Positions 1-10,300 of a stretch of DNA of 64,000 nt are shown in pieces (positions within the stretch are counted from its first letter, which is position 1; the number at the start of each line of letters is the position of its first letter). Below the pieces are notes generated by a model. That model did no database searches and was not told where the DNA came from. It saw nothing but the letters and a program-made list of their open reading frames with translations. The position numbers and the translations under genes are program-made. Source of the DNA: Aricia agestis (lineage: Eukaryota; Arthropoda; Insecta; Lepidoptera; Lycaenidae); NCBI RefSeq assembly GCF_905147365.1, contig NC_056428.1, forward strand, positions 31,601,001-31,665,000. The letters are read 5' to 3'.

Positions 1-13
1 ATCAAAAATTAAA

Positions 14-190
14 CCTGCATAATATTAGTCATCTCGTTAATTTGAAGGGTCAGTTAAATGTAATTGTTGTGTAATTTCAAATAGTATTTTTAATTTTACA
101 GATTAGCTGCATATTAATAGTTTTCTCGTTATTTTGAAAGTTTAGTTTAATGTAATTGTTGTTTAATTTCAAAATTAATAGTTTAAAGAG
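14..190. repeat. Two-unit imperfect tandem repeat, about 91 bp period
   Basis: The segment from about 14 recurs from about 105 with scattered substitutions and a small deletion near the end; both share a CTCGTTA..TTGAA core and an AATGTAATTGTTGT block. Nothing coding is visible in it. It directly precedes the OTU-like ORF remnant and may be the flank of that mobile element. Confidence 0.5.
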
Positions 191-221
191 TTAACGTTTT
201 GTTTAGTAATTTTATTATAAC

Positions 222-694
222 ATGGTTTCTGAAATTGTTGTACTGGAAGTAGATGGCGGACTTCGACGTCATCGGGTGGTACACATGCCGGGAGATGATT
301 CATGCCTCTTCCATTCCTTGACGTATTTCATGTACGAAAAAATTGACTCTGACGTAGCGCTGCAAGTGAGGAGTGAGAGGAACTGCAACTTTATACTTGT
401 GCTGAGGACGGGGAGATCTATCTCGATTCCGATACTTATTCACGGGATATGTTGAACACAAATACTTACGATGCAACCTCCGAACTCATGGCTGCTGCAG
501 CTATTTATGCCTTTACTTTTGAGGTTTACCAAAACAATGTTCTAAGAGGAACCTTTTCGCACATTGGCGGTCCAGTGAATTGGACAAGAACAAAAAGAAA
601 AAAAAATGAACTAAAAGAAAAAAATATCACCAACTTACAAAAAGAAATGAAATCCCATCAAAAACATTTTCATGTAAAAATTTTGCCAAGATGA
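222..694 (+). pseudogene. OTU-like cysteine protease domain remnant, probably transposon-borne
   Basis: Two overlapping plus frames (222-455 and 449-694) together resemble one interrupted reading frame. The first carries MPGDDSCLFHSL, matching the OTU catalytic block (Asp, two residues, then the Cys nucleophile, here at about residue 28). The second holds a Met-Leu-Asn-Thr..TSELMAAAAIYAF..VYQNN stretch, the sort of helical segment that follows in these domains. The C-terminal region with the catalytic His is missing: the frame runs into an A-rich stretch and then the 653-1223 hairpin. Such OTU-like ORFs are common in large lepidopteran mobile elements, so a host deubiquitinase is unlikely. 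The frame break and missing His mark it as dead. Which element carried it is not resolved. Confidence 0.5.
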
Positions 695-1223
695 GAACAT
701 ATAGTTCGAGGTGTCAAAAAGTAGTGAGATCTCATGTAGAGCCAAGTTTTTAACCTTTCATACTCAGCCCTAAATCTAAAAACCTTAATTTTACACTAAA
801 GTCGCGGCAAAATACTTCATAATATTATAATGTGTCAGCTGCACGAGGAGCATTTAAAATCTCTACACATAAGTTAAAATGGGTGGCTTGGCCATTTTGT
901 TATTCGTCATTCTATGGGCTTTGAATTAAACATATTACTTTTCTGTTGTACTTAATAACTTTTATATTTACTGTAACAAAATGGCCAGGCCACCCATTTT
1001 AACTTATGTGTAGAGATTTTAGGTGCTCCTCGTGCAGCTGACACATTATAATATTATGAAGTATTTTGCCGCGACTGAAGTGTAAAATTAAGGTTTTTAG
1101 ATTTAGGGCTGAGTATGTAAGGTTAAAAACTTGGCTCTACATGAGATCTCACTACTTTTTGACACCACGAACTATATGTTCTCATCTTGGCAACATTTTT
1201 ACATGAAAATGTTTTTGATGGGA
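653..1223. mobile_element. Long hairpin (foldback) element, about 250-bp arms
   Basis: The left arm (653-902) and right arm (974-1223) are near-perfect reverse complements; the loop is about 71 nt. The arms begin TCCCATCAAAAACATTTTCA and the inner ends carry the ACAAAATGGCC motif. Only scattered mismatches separate the arms, so the element is fairly young or homogenised. No ORF lies inside. It cuts into the 3' end of the OTU-like remnant. Confidence 0.85.
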
Positions 1224-1370
1224 TATTATTTTACTCTAAAGTTGTCAAATGGTAATTTATTTCCATTTAGAGCGGCCAAAGTTGGACGGCTTAAGTCACC
1301 CGTATAAACCCCGCTTTTAGCAATAGAGCGAAAAGTTATAAAACGCTCCCCGAAAATGTAAGCGAATGTG

Positions 1371-2147
1371 AATTAAATTAAGAAATTTAAAAAAACCCCC
1401 GCCAAAACAACTTTAAAAAGTAATGAAATAATATTTACTGCCTTTAAGTTCAAATAATTCCTAACTTGTGTAAAGTAATATTTTAGTCCATAATTGTTGT
1501 CACGGTGTGTCGGGGGACCGCCAAGTAAACTACAACCTACAACCGCCAAGTCGCTGGTTACCTATCTCGATTCAGATCGCTGTTTTTTTTTTAAATGAAA
1601 TGAGGGGGCAAACGAGCAAACGGGTCACCTGATGGAAAGCAACTTCCGTCGCCCATGGACACTCGCAGCATCAGAAGAGCTGCAGGTGCGTTGCCGGCCT
1701 TTTAAGGGGTAAGAGGGGAGGGTAGGGAAGGGAATAGGGGAGGGTACGGAAGGGAATAGGGGAGGGTACGGAAGGAAATAGGGGAGGGTAGGGAAAGGAA
1801 AAGGGGTAGGGGGTTGGGCCTCCGGTAAACTCACTCACTCGGCGAAACACAGCGGAAGCGCTGTTTCACGCCGGTTTTCTGTGAGGACGTGGTATTTCTC
1901 CGGTCGAGCCGGCCCATTCGTGCCAAAGCATGGCTCTCCCACGTCAATTGATCCTTAAACTTGTGAAATCATGTGAAATCAAACATCTACATTAGCGGTC
2001 CCCCGACACACCTTGACAACAATTATGGACTAAAATATTACTTTACACAAGTTAGGAATTATTTGAACTTAAAGGCAGTAAATATTATTTCATTACTTTT
2101 TAAAGTTGTTTCGGCGGGGGTTTTTTTAAATATCTTAATTTAATTTT
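1371..2147. mobile_element. Inverted-repeat DNA element interrupted by a SINE-like insertion
   Basis: Segments 1371-1520 and 1997-2147 are inverted copies of each other (about 150 bp). They share GGCGGGGGTTTTTTTAAAT on the outer side and CGGTCCCCCGACACACC on the inner side. The spacer holds a separate SINE-like retroposon. A third, single copy of the arm is at 8642-8780, which shows that the arm is an independent repeat family. Confidence 0.75.
1582..1946 (-). mobile_element. SINE-like retroposon, copy 1
   Basis: On the minus strand it runs from a GTGGGAGAGCCATGCT start through a block of CCCTA/TTCCC-rich pyrimidine repeats and a conserved CTGCAGCTCTTCTGATGCTG core to a poly(A) tail (poly-T at 1582-1592 on plus). 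Further copies are at 5491-5814, 6344-6706, 18633-18925 and 22813-23092. A recurrent conserved body with terminal poly(A) fits a non-LTR-mobilised retroposon; no named family is assigned. Confidence 0.75.
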
Positions 2148-2746
2148 ATTTCATACTTTTTAAACTTGTGTTGGTTATAGTGCAGAATAATTCCTATCAA
2201 CAGAATCATACTCATGATTACCATCTATCAATCAATGTCCTTTTCGATGAGGCCGTTAATATGAGCCCACATGAAACCTCCACTTTGGGTTCATACGAAG
2301 CTCGGTTCCTATAGAATCCAGGTGATGCTGCAGCAGCAGCATGTAAATATTTACTGTTTATACTTTATCTACTTCTTACTGGTTGTCGCAATTAAAATGA
2401 GCCCAAACACGAAACCTTTGCTCTAAGTTGGCGAGGAAGTGGATATCCTATTGATTACCAGGTGATGCTGCAGCACCAGGTCAACTTTCCATTATTATGT
2501 GTATACGTATATTGTATATTCACAAATGTCACGAACTAGAATGAAATATAAAACCCATCAAACGACTACAAGTTGCTAACGGCCTTTCATGAACCAGATA
2601 AACCCTGATTGTCCAGTACTGAGCAGGCTGATGATGATGAATTATAGCTAAGAACACTCTCGATCATGTCAGCTTTCAAACAAAAAAAACTAGATCAAAA
2701 TCGGTCCACCCGTTTGGATGCTACGATGCCACGGACAGATACACAC

Positions 2747-2777
<31 letters not shown>

Positions 2778-3526
2778 AGTCAAACTTATAACACCCCTCT
2801 TTTTTGTCGGGGGTTAAAAAGGCCAGTACATTGGAAAGCCCGTTGAGCAAATTCCGCATTCGGCAAATTTCAACTGAATACATTTTCAGATATTAAATAC
2901 AGAGGCGTTGTCGGCTCCAAAACTATAGGAAGTCAAGCAAACAGCGAGCCTGAAAACCAGAATATTTTTACAAGAATCTGACCGTTCAAATAAAATGTAA
3001 GAGCAGTTTTCACGGGGATAAAACTCGAACGTGAAAATTTTCCTCGGAAGTCGGAGCGAACACGATATTATAAAAAAATCTAGTAGTTCAAATCAAGAGG
3101 CATTGAAACGAGAGAATTATATCTAGAACATAATATTTTATAGTCTCACTCACTAAATGAACGTTTTCATATTTATGCAGATTTTGGTCCTTATTAGGAA
3201 CACAATATTATGTCATAAGAAAAATGTAACATTAAAATTGGGACGGAGCCTTATTTTTCACCGTTATATTCGAGGGTTAAAGGAATTCACAACATTACCT
3301 AACCCAAATAAGTTAATATAAAACATTCGTGAATGAGGGCAGAATATAATTTCTTTTGCGTGCTCCAAATGTATTTAATTTCTGTATGTATAGAGCGTAG
3401 TGGGTTATTTATTATATTGTTACAATTTATTAACGTAAATCTTCGATAAATAAGGTTCTAAAATCTAGAGGCTAGATCTAAAATAATTATTAATCAACAA
3501 TATTTTAAAATTAAAAAAGTGCTCTA
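1947..3526. other. Gene-free stretch with repeat fragments
   Basis: It holds the right arm of the element at 1371-2147. At 2285-2490 there are two diverged copies, about 145 bp apart, of a segment ending CCAGGTGATGCTGCAGCA. At 2690-2818 there is a repeat tail with a (GACA)n tract and a TTTTTTGTCGGGGGTTAAAA end. The remainder (2830-3520) is AT-rich and I see no gene in it. Confidence 0.6.
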
Positions 3527-3682
3527 GGTACGAGGGCGGGATGAGAAGTAACTAGCCTCTGCTATTTAAAAAGTTAAAATTAAAAAAATATGTCTGTCAT
3601 TTTTATATTTGTGTTTTTGGCCACCTGTGTTTTTTATTGATTTTTTATTATTTGAAAATAAATTTCGTCAACTGTTTTGAAT

Positions 3683-4648
3683 ATGGATAAAATTGAACAA
3701 AGAGCGGTGATAAAGTTTCCTCATATGAAGGGGATATAGGGGAGAGATATCTATGATGAATTAAAACATATTTTGGGTGAATCTGCTCCTTCTTATGCCA
3801 CAGTAAAAAATTGGGTAGCTAGGAATTTAAACGCGGTCGTATATGAGTCAAAGATGAAACCGCCCTGGACGTCCAAAAAGCGTCACAACTCCGGAAATGG
3901 TCGTAAAAGTACAAGTTATGGTTTTAGCAGACCGACGATTGAAGTTATCTGAAATAGCTGACACTATAGGTATCTCAAAAGGACGGATACAACATATCCC
4001 AAGTAAGGAATTAAATATGAAAAATTTACCGGCCAGTTACGTGCCGCAATTGCTTACGCACGATCAAAAAAAAATAAAAGAAAATCTATGAATTAAAGTA
4101 TGATTTGCTGCCCCACCAGCGTTGCGATTTTTTTTGTGCCAAGTCGGGACATTGGAACTTTTTGCGTGAAAAAGCGGGATTTTTCGGTCAAAAGCGGGAC
4201 AAAGTAAAAAAGGTATAAAATCAAAACTTTTTTTTAAATTTTTATCTCTTTATTTGCGTTAAAATAACGTTTACGTGACAATAGATACGAAAAGTAGCCA
4301 AAGAAAATCCACCCCTCTACCTCCCACACTCTTATCTTCATTACGCACCTTTCTTTCTCAGCACGCTGCGCGTACGTTCGGGCTTTCCCCGAAAAGCGGG
4401 ACTGAGCCTGTCCCGCGCGGGACATTTAATTTTGACAAAAAAATCGGGACGTCCCGCCAAAATCGGGACGTCTGGCAACGCTGTGCCCCACCCACCTTAT
4501 TTGCCTGGTCTAGTGCCATCAGACTTCTATTTATTCTCTAAGCTCAAAAATTTTTAGGCGGACAGAAATTTGCCACAAATGATGAAGTTATAGCCGCGGT
4601 AGAGGAGTATTTTGTTGATTTTGAAGGCCTCGAAAAAATCATTTTATA
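3683..4648 (+). pseudogene. Mariner transposase pseudogene (internally deleted, interrupted)
   Basis: An ATG at 3683 opens MDKIEQRAVIKF, followed after a stop by a helix-turn-helix-like segment (GREIYDELKHILGESAPSYA, then VKNWVARN). A second segment at 3897-4090 (LKLSEIADTIGISKGRIQHI) is the second helix-turn-helix typical of mariner transposases. After the MITE insertion, 4490-4640 encodes LVPSDFYLFSKLKNFLGGQ, the conserved block at the third catalytic Asp, then a short C-terminal part. The central catalytic region is missing and stops and frame changes occur, so no active enzyme can be made. Confidence 0.85.
4117..4483. mobile_element. hAT-type MITE, copy 1 (8-bp TSD TGCCCCAC)
   Basis: The 367-bp element has ends CAGCGTTGC and GCAACGCTG, flanked on both sides by the exact 8-bp direct repeat TGCCCCAC (4109-4116 and 4484-4491). 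The 8-bp duplication and CAGnG terminus are hallmarks of hAT elements. It lies inside the mariner relic and so postdates it. A second copy sits at 40249-40673. Open frames in it on both strands are not conserved coding sequence. Confidence 0.92.
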
Positions 4649-4791
4649 GAAGGCATTACTGCTTTAGAATTAAGATTTGAGTTAGTGCATAGAAGTTCAC
4701 AGAGACTATATCGAATAATAAAATTCATTTTATCACGGAAATTTAAGTATAGAAGTATTAGGCTAGTTACTTATCATCCCGCCCTCGTACC

Positions 4792-5490
4792 TACTACCTA
4801 CATTTGAACCTTCTACTTTGTTCGTTAGAAACAAAACAAAGGATGTATAATGTTCTCGGATCTGGAAAGGAATTATTGTAATAAACAAAATGTTTGTACG
4901 TTAATGTTGAAGATATTTGATTTACAATATGTTGCTCTTTAAATGAGGTGAGGCAATTTTATTTTTGACGAATATTAATTCTTCAAGCCCCATAAGAGCA
5001 CCGGTGAACGCGACAACAATAGAATACAAAAGCATTTGCTGCAATCTGCTATCGAAGTATAAAAATAAAAAAAAATATGGACCTCCTCAGTAGAATGCGA
5101 CAAACATTAACACCCTTTTACATGATTTCGGTGCTGTCTTTTTATGAATAAACTACAGGATGGTTCTCAAAAACCAACCAACATAAGATGTATTCTGATT
5201 GGTTGATACTATTGAAACGAACGAACTAACTGTACCTAAATCAAGCCGGATATGTCCACAGGATCTTGTGCGTCGCCGTAACTAAATAACGTCAATATAT
5301 CAAAGACCTCACCACCAGATAAGCCACTTCCCGTACAAGGCTTTGTCACAAGTTAAATACACGGGTTCAATTCAATCCGCAACGCGACGCGTAGATAGAT
5401 GCATTTCTAAATTTGTATTGAATTGACAGACTTCAAGTCTGTCAAATCCATACAAATATTTTAAGGGCCCCGAAGACGAAGAATTTTTAT
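4792..5490. other. Gene-free stretch with one small repeat
   Basis: No gene seen. At about 5365-5460 there is a copy of a repeat with ends like CAACGCGACGCGTAGATGCA and a central ACAGACTTCAAGTCTGT palindrome. The same family forms the palindromic element at 21986-22119 and fragments near 58600-58690 and 59050-59330. Confidence 0.5.
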
Positions 5491-5814
5491 ACGTGGGAGA
5501 GCCATGCTTCGGCACGAATGGGCCGGCTCGACCGGAGAAATACCACGTTCTCACAGAAAACCGGCGTGAAACAGCGCTTGCGCTGTATTTCGCCGAGTGA
5601 GAGAGTTTACCGGAGGCCCAATCCCCTACCCTATTCCCTTCCCTACCCTTCCCATCCTTATCTTCCCCTATTACCCTGTTCCCTCTTAAAAGGCCGGCAA
5701 CGCAATTGCAGCTCTTCTGATGCTGCGAGTGTATATGGGCGACGGAAGTTGCTTTCCATCAGAGGACCCGTTAGCTCGTTTGCCCCCTTATTTCATTAAA
5801 AAAAAAAAAAAAAA
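5491..5814 (+). mobile_element. SINE-like retroposon, copy 2
   Basis: Plus-strand copy of the family described at 1582-1946, with the ACGTGGGAGAGCC start and an 18-nt poly(A) at its 3' end. Sequence near AAGACGA before and after the element could be a target-site duplication, but that is not certain. The open frame across it is an accident of the GC-rich repeat. Confidence 0.8.
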
Positions 5815-5883
5815 GACGATCAAACGGTTTGACTCAAACACGTAAATTTTGGTTTGACTCAAACCGATTTGATCGTTTACAAA

Positions 5884-6102
5884 CTACGAATAATAAAAGC
5901 TAAGGAAAAGTAACTCCGTCAAAAAACATGCTCCACAATACTTGTCAAAAAAGTGTACCATATGTACACATTTCAATACATTTGCAATATTTAGGTGACC
6001 TTGAGCGGTACTAGGCTGACGTTACATGACAGATCAAAAGGAACCAAATTTAAAACGGTAATAGTATGAGAGTTACGATTCCTTAGTTTTTATTATTCGT
6101 AG
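5884..6102. mobile_element. Short TIR element with 8-bp TSD TTTACAAA
   Basis: The element is 219 bp. Its ends CTACGAATAATAAAA and TTTTATTATTCGTAG are inverted repeats continuing about 25 bp, and the exact 8-bp direct repeat TTTACAAA flanks both sides (5876-5883, 6103-6110). This fits a hAT-type MITE. A terminus-like fragment of the same sequence occurs near 24878. The host sequence around it is rich in TTTGA/TCAAA words (5815-6240). Confidence 0.85.
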
Positions 6103-6343
6103 TTTACAAAGCTAGTTTGAACGGTTTGTCAAACATTTACGTGTTGGAAGCTTGTTTGATGAAATTTCATATTTTCGTTGTGTTTGACGCGCCGTTTGAT
6201 CGTGTTCCGACGCGTTTGAAGGTTTGATCAATCCCGGCTTAGTTTAGTGCTGGATTATGAAGAAGAAAAAAAGAATTCTGTAGATGTTCGTGGGCAAAAC
6301 GATATTATGTTAGTCCATAGTCCATACCATTCTTTGGACCAGT

Positions 6344-6706
6344 CTTTTTTTTAATGAAATAAGGGGGCAAACGAGCAAACGGGTCACCTGATGGAAAGCA
6401 ACTTCCGTCGCCCATGGACACTCGCAGCATCAGAAGAGCTGCAGGTGCGTTGCAGGCCTTTTAAGAGGGAATAGGGTAATAGGGGAGGGTAGGGATGGGA
6501 AGGGAATAGGGGAGACTAGGGAAGGGAATAGGTTAGGGGATTGGGCCTCCGGTATTGAGTATACCGGAGGCCCAATCCCCTAACCTATTCATCGTAACCA
6601 CTCACTCGGCGAAACACAGCGCAAGCGCTGTTTCACGCCGGTTTTCTGTGAGAACGTGGTATTTCTTCGGTCGAGCCGGCCCATTCGTGCAGAAGCATGA
6701 CTCTCC
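6344..6706 (-). mobile_element. SINE-like retroposon, copy 3, with gained inverted duplication
   Basis: Minus-strand copy of the family, with poly-T at the plus-strand left edge and the GGCTCGACCGG region near its right end. Between the pyrimidine-rich block and the GGCGTGAAACAGCG region it contains an extra about 35 bp: a reverse-complement copy of its own adjacent sequence (6526-6590). The other four copies lack this. Confidence 0.8.
6526..6590. repeat. Perfect 30-bp inverted duplication, 5-nt loop
   Basis: Arms 6526-6555 and 6561-6590 are exact reverse complements around TGAGT. They lie within SINE-like copy 3. Paralogous copies read straight through this point, so the right arm was added locally. 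Confidence 0.92.
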
Positions 6707-7319
6707 CACGTAATCTTTTTTTATCTTCTGACAGAGGACATTAACGTTATAAACATAAGATAAGAAAATCGCGATTCTCGTTCTAGAATCTAGAGCATCT
6801 TCTGCATCACAAGACGTGTACTCGACAGCGCGTATTGAATGAAACTGCGCAGTGTCGTTGGACAAACCGTTCAAACCGACATCAAACGGTTGCATCAAAC
6901 ACGTAAGGTTTGAATCAAACCGCTTGATCGTCTCCGGGGCTCTTTAGAAATGTACCTACTGAACTTAATTCAGACACTACACGTTGAATTTACAGACCTG
7001 TCACTAGCGCGGTCGCCGGTCGGCGTTAGGCTGCTTGTGTTAATTTTGAATAGCTTATTTAAAAACACCTCTGCCTTGTGAACTGACCGATACAATTTAA
7101 ATACAAGTTATGAGAAAAGAAACCCGACCCTTATTGAATTTTAAACTCTTCATATTATTGTACAACTTTATTTTCACTTGAATTCTCAAACACCATGTAT
7201 ATGTTGTGACGTAACCAAAACACTCGTTATTGTTTTCGAATGGATTATAAACTTGACCGGTGCGGAAATCCACCAGTTGTGTTGCAGCGTTGGAAACGCG
7301 TTCTGTGGTCATCTTAAAA
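6707..7319. other. Sequence upstream of the Ly6-like gene
   Basis: 6870-6935 contains TTTGA/TCAAA-rich repeats like those at 5820-6240. From about 7000 onward I see no repeat. The 5' UTR and promoter of the plus-strand gene starting at 7320 probably lie here, but no core promoter element can be defended. Confidence 0.4.
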
Positions 7320-7389
7320 ATGTTGTTCAGTTTAAAACGCACAGTGCTGACGGCTCTCTGTCTTTTATGTATCTGCATTGCCGTAAATG
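7320..7389 (+). CDS. Ly6-like gene, exon 1 (signal peptide)
   Basis: ATG at 7320; the exon encodes the hydrophobic signal peptide and ends in phase 1 at a GTAAGT donor (7390). The start was chosen because it is the first ATG giving a clean signal peptide. An ATG at 7178 in another frame gives no signal peptide. Confidence 0.65.
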
Positions 7390-10300
7390 GTAAGTTTATT
7401 TCGAGCGTTAAAAGCAAATGTTGGGACGTGAATGAAATTTTTCTGTGTAGTTTTAGATTCGCCGAATCATAAAAGCAAACGTAACCTGACTAAAACAAAC
7501 ATTTGAATTGTGAATTCGTTTGCATACAGTGCCGGGTGACGTACTTTTTGTTTCAATCGGTATATACGAAAAGTTTCCGGTAGCGAGTTCAGGGCAGTAT
7601 TTATAATTTCATGAACTTTGTGATGTCATATTAATTTAGTAAAGTGGTGTTTGAAAGTGAGCTACAGGCACCGCGGCCGCCACTTCGTATAAATGCCGCA
7701 TGATATTATTCCGTGCCACTATTTACAAAACAACCTGTATATGAACATTTCAACTGAAATGAAATATTAATATGTCGAGTATTACCACCGCAACAAGCTG
7801 TTTTTGCTAACATTCCTGTCTAGAGACAAAAAGCTAGACAGAATTATTACGTTATGCTTTATTTATGTTTGATTAGTTTTAGCCTACTTATTATTATTGT
7901 AACGACAAATGGAAATTATTTTCATTGAAGGCGCGAAAGCGAAGAAACCCAAGATGAAGAAAACAGCAAAAGGAATACAGTGCTACAACTGTATGTCTTT
8001 CGATCATCCGGGCTGCTGGGACCCCGATCATCCGGACTACGCCAATATAACAGTATGTAAATATGGCGGATCTGCTGTTGGTCGGGTTATGTCAAGTCGA
8101 AGTTAGACGTGATCTATCGGCTGGGCTTGATATAACTAAGATATGCGTGAGCCATAAAGGCTTTCAGGCCTAAGTTCTACAGAGTGCAAGTGTAACAAAA
8201 TTAAGGGCCTTTCCACACGACGTATTTTTTGCGCATTGACGAAGCGCGTTTCTGACGTGCTCAGCGCTCGTCTTCTGCGCGTTTTCATCGCGTTTTGGCA
8301 GATATAAATTTTAAAACGTGTCGGCTTCCTTGCGTTTGCTGAGCGTTCAACTTGCGTTTGTATCGATACGATACGATCGTAAAAAAACGTCGTGTGGAAG
8401 GGCCGTAAGTGATCATTTTTTTAGGTATGTATGTGTCTCTTATATGTATGTACATAGAGTTCACTGTGAAAGTAGCAGCGCTGAAAGAACATTTTTTTGT
8501 GATTTGTATGGGCCGCCCGAGCATCATGAAAACTCTTTCAGCACTGCTACTTTTACAGTGAACTCTATATAAGGGAGTAAGGACACATACACGCCCTAAG
8601 GTAAGGACATTTCCAATAAGGGCTAAGGGCTTGAATACACACCGTGACAACAATTGTGGACTAAAATATCACTTTACACTTAGGAATTATTTAAACTTAA
8701 AGTCAGTAAAATATATTATTTCATTACTTTTTAAAGTTGTTTGGCGGGGGTTTTTTTAAATTTCTTAATTAAGATTTGCAGACGTTGTTCGTTCGTGTAC
8801 TTCACCATGATAAAAATGTTGTCTACTGAATAAACTGACAGTGATAGTTTGATGTTAAGTGAACGGGGGCGTCCACAAGCTAAATTCAAAATTGTCAAGT
8901 CCCTATTGGAAAACCCTTTCTTAACACTTAGTTCTGTTAAGTGCACTCTTTACATTTACTGATACAGACTAATTTCTCTTCCTAGTTCTTAACCCCCGAC
9001 GAAAACAGAGTTGTGCAAGTTTGCAATCTGTCTGTCTCTCTCTTTCTCTCTCTATCCTTGTGTATCAGTGCATGTCATTATAATTGATTATTGAAGGATG
9101 TATCGACAATCGACATGTAGGCACGTAGGGCCGGTTTAATTCTAACTCTGGTAAGGCGATAGGAATAGTTAAAGTTTCATCAATGTAAACGATTTAAGAC
9201 TCAGCTAACTTTATCAGCAACATTTCGCTGGAGGCGGCCGGCTTCAAAGCCAGAGATCCTATTGATGCAATTTCCTCAACTTAGTAACTTATAGTTCTTA
9301 GTGTAAAGCTTAACTGAGTTACGTTCTGCATCCTGTTTGATTTTCCCTCGAGCTATGTGCTTGAGTTGTAAGTAACATGATAGGTATACTATCGATATAT
9401 TTTATTAATCATTATCTAATATATAAAAATAAGTCGGGTTTTCCTTCCTGACGCTATAACTCCAGAACGCACGAACCGATTTCCACGGGTTTGCATTCGT
9501 TGGAAAGGTCTCGGGCTCCGTGAGGTCTATAGAAAAAAAACAGAAAAAACTTCTAGAGAAAAGCAGGAAAAACAGGGAAAATCATTTTATGGCAAAACAA
9601 CATTTGCCGGGACAGTTAATATTATTTTCGCGAATCGCGCGGCTGATTGCCGCTGTACGTCACCATGGCGCTCGTGGCGAATGAGTTGCTGGCGTTTATC
9701 CAGCACGCCATCGACACAATGGACGAGGTTAGCATAATGCAGATCTGCAAGTCCTCCTTCACCAGCGAGGAGATTTGCCAGGGGAAGCATTTGCTCTACG
9801 AGACGCTCGGCCAGAGCGCGAATATGCCATCGCGACGGAGGGATGGAACAGAAAGAAGCGTGTAGGATATAATATCCTTGCTGAAGCAGACGGATCCGGA
9901 TGAGGTGCCGGCTTTTGTGGCGAAAAAACTGCACAAGCTGCCGCCCGTGACGCTGGACCACGTCGACGTCGTCACCCTCTTAAAGGACATCAGATTCCTG
10001 AAAGAAGAGTTGGTCGAAGTTCGAGGTAGACTGCAGACATCGGAGTCTACGATCAACGATCTACGTAATGAATTATCACAATTAAAGAGTGGTAATTCAA
10101 TATGTAGGTCACCTGATGCCTTGTTTGTCACTCGCCGACGTGGTGCGTGGGTTTATAAGAGTGGAGAGGAAGAAGAAGAAACCCGTCGTCCGCAACCATC
10201 GCGGCACCGCACCCGAAGGACCCGAGCAGCTGTTGCGGCGTGAGACTCCCGCGACGCCACTGTACGTGTCCAGGCTGCACTGGTCCACGACGGTCGAGCA

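Larger units (their letters stand above)
3527..4791. mobile_element. Mariner/Tc1-type transposon relic with TA target duplication
   Basis: Terminal inverted repeats of about 32 bp (GGTACGAGGGCGGGATGA.. at 3527; its reverse complement ends at 4791) are each flanked by TA, as expected for IS630/Tc1/mariner elements. The interior carries broken transposase coding sequence and a younger hAT-type MITE at 4117-4483. Without that insertion the element would be about 890 bp, shorter than a full mariner of about 1.3 kb, so it also carries internal deletions. Confidence 0.85.

Noticed and set aside
1700..1810. CCCTA/TTCCC runs resembling telomeric repeats
   Set aside because: They are the pyrimidine block of the SINE-like family and occur in each copy; insect (TTAGG)n is absent.
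4234..4541. Open frames on both strands, repeated at 40415-40848
   Set aside because: They lie inside the hAT-type MITE copies and are not conserved as protein between them.
5518..5799. 93-codon frame, with similar frames near 1625 and 18739
   Set aside because: All are frames through the SINE-like repeat; no domain and different breaks in each copy.
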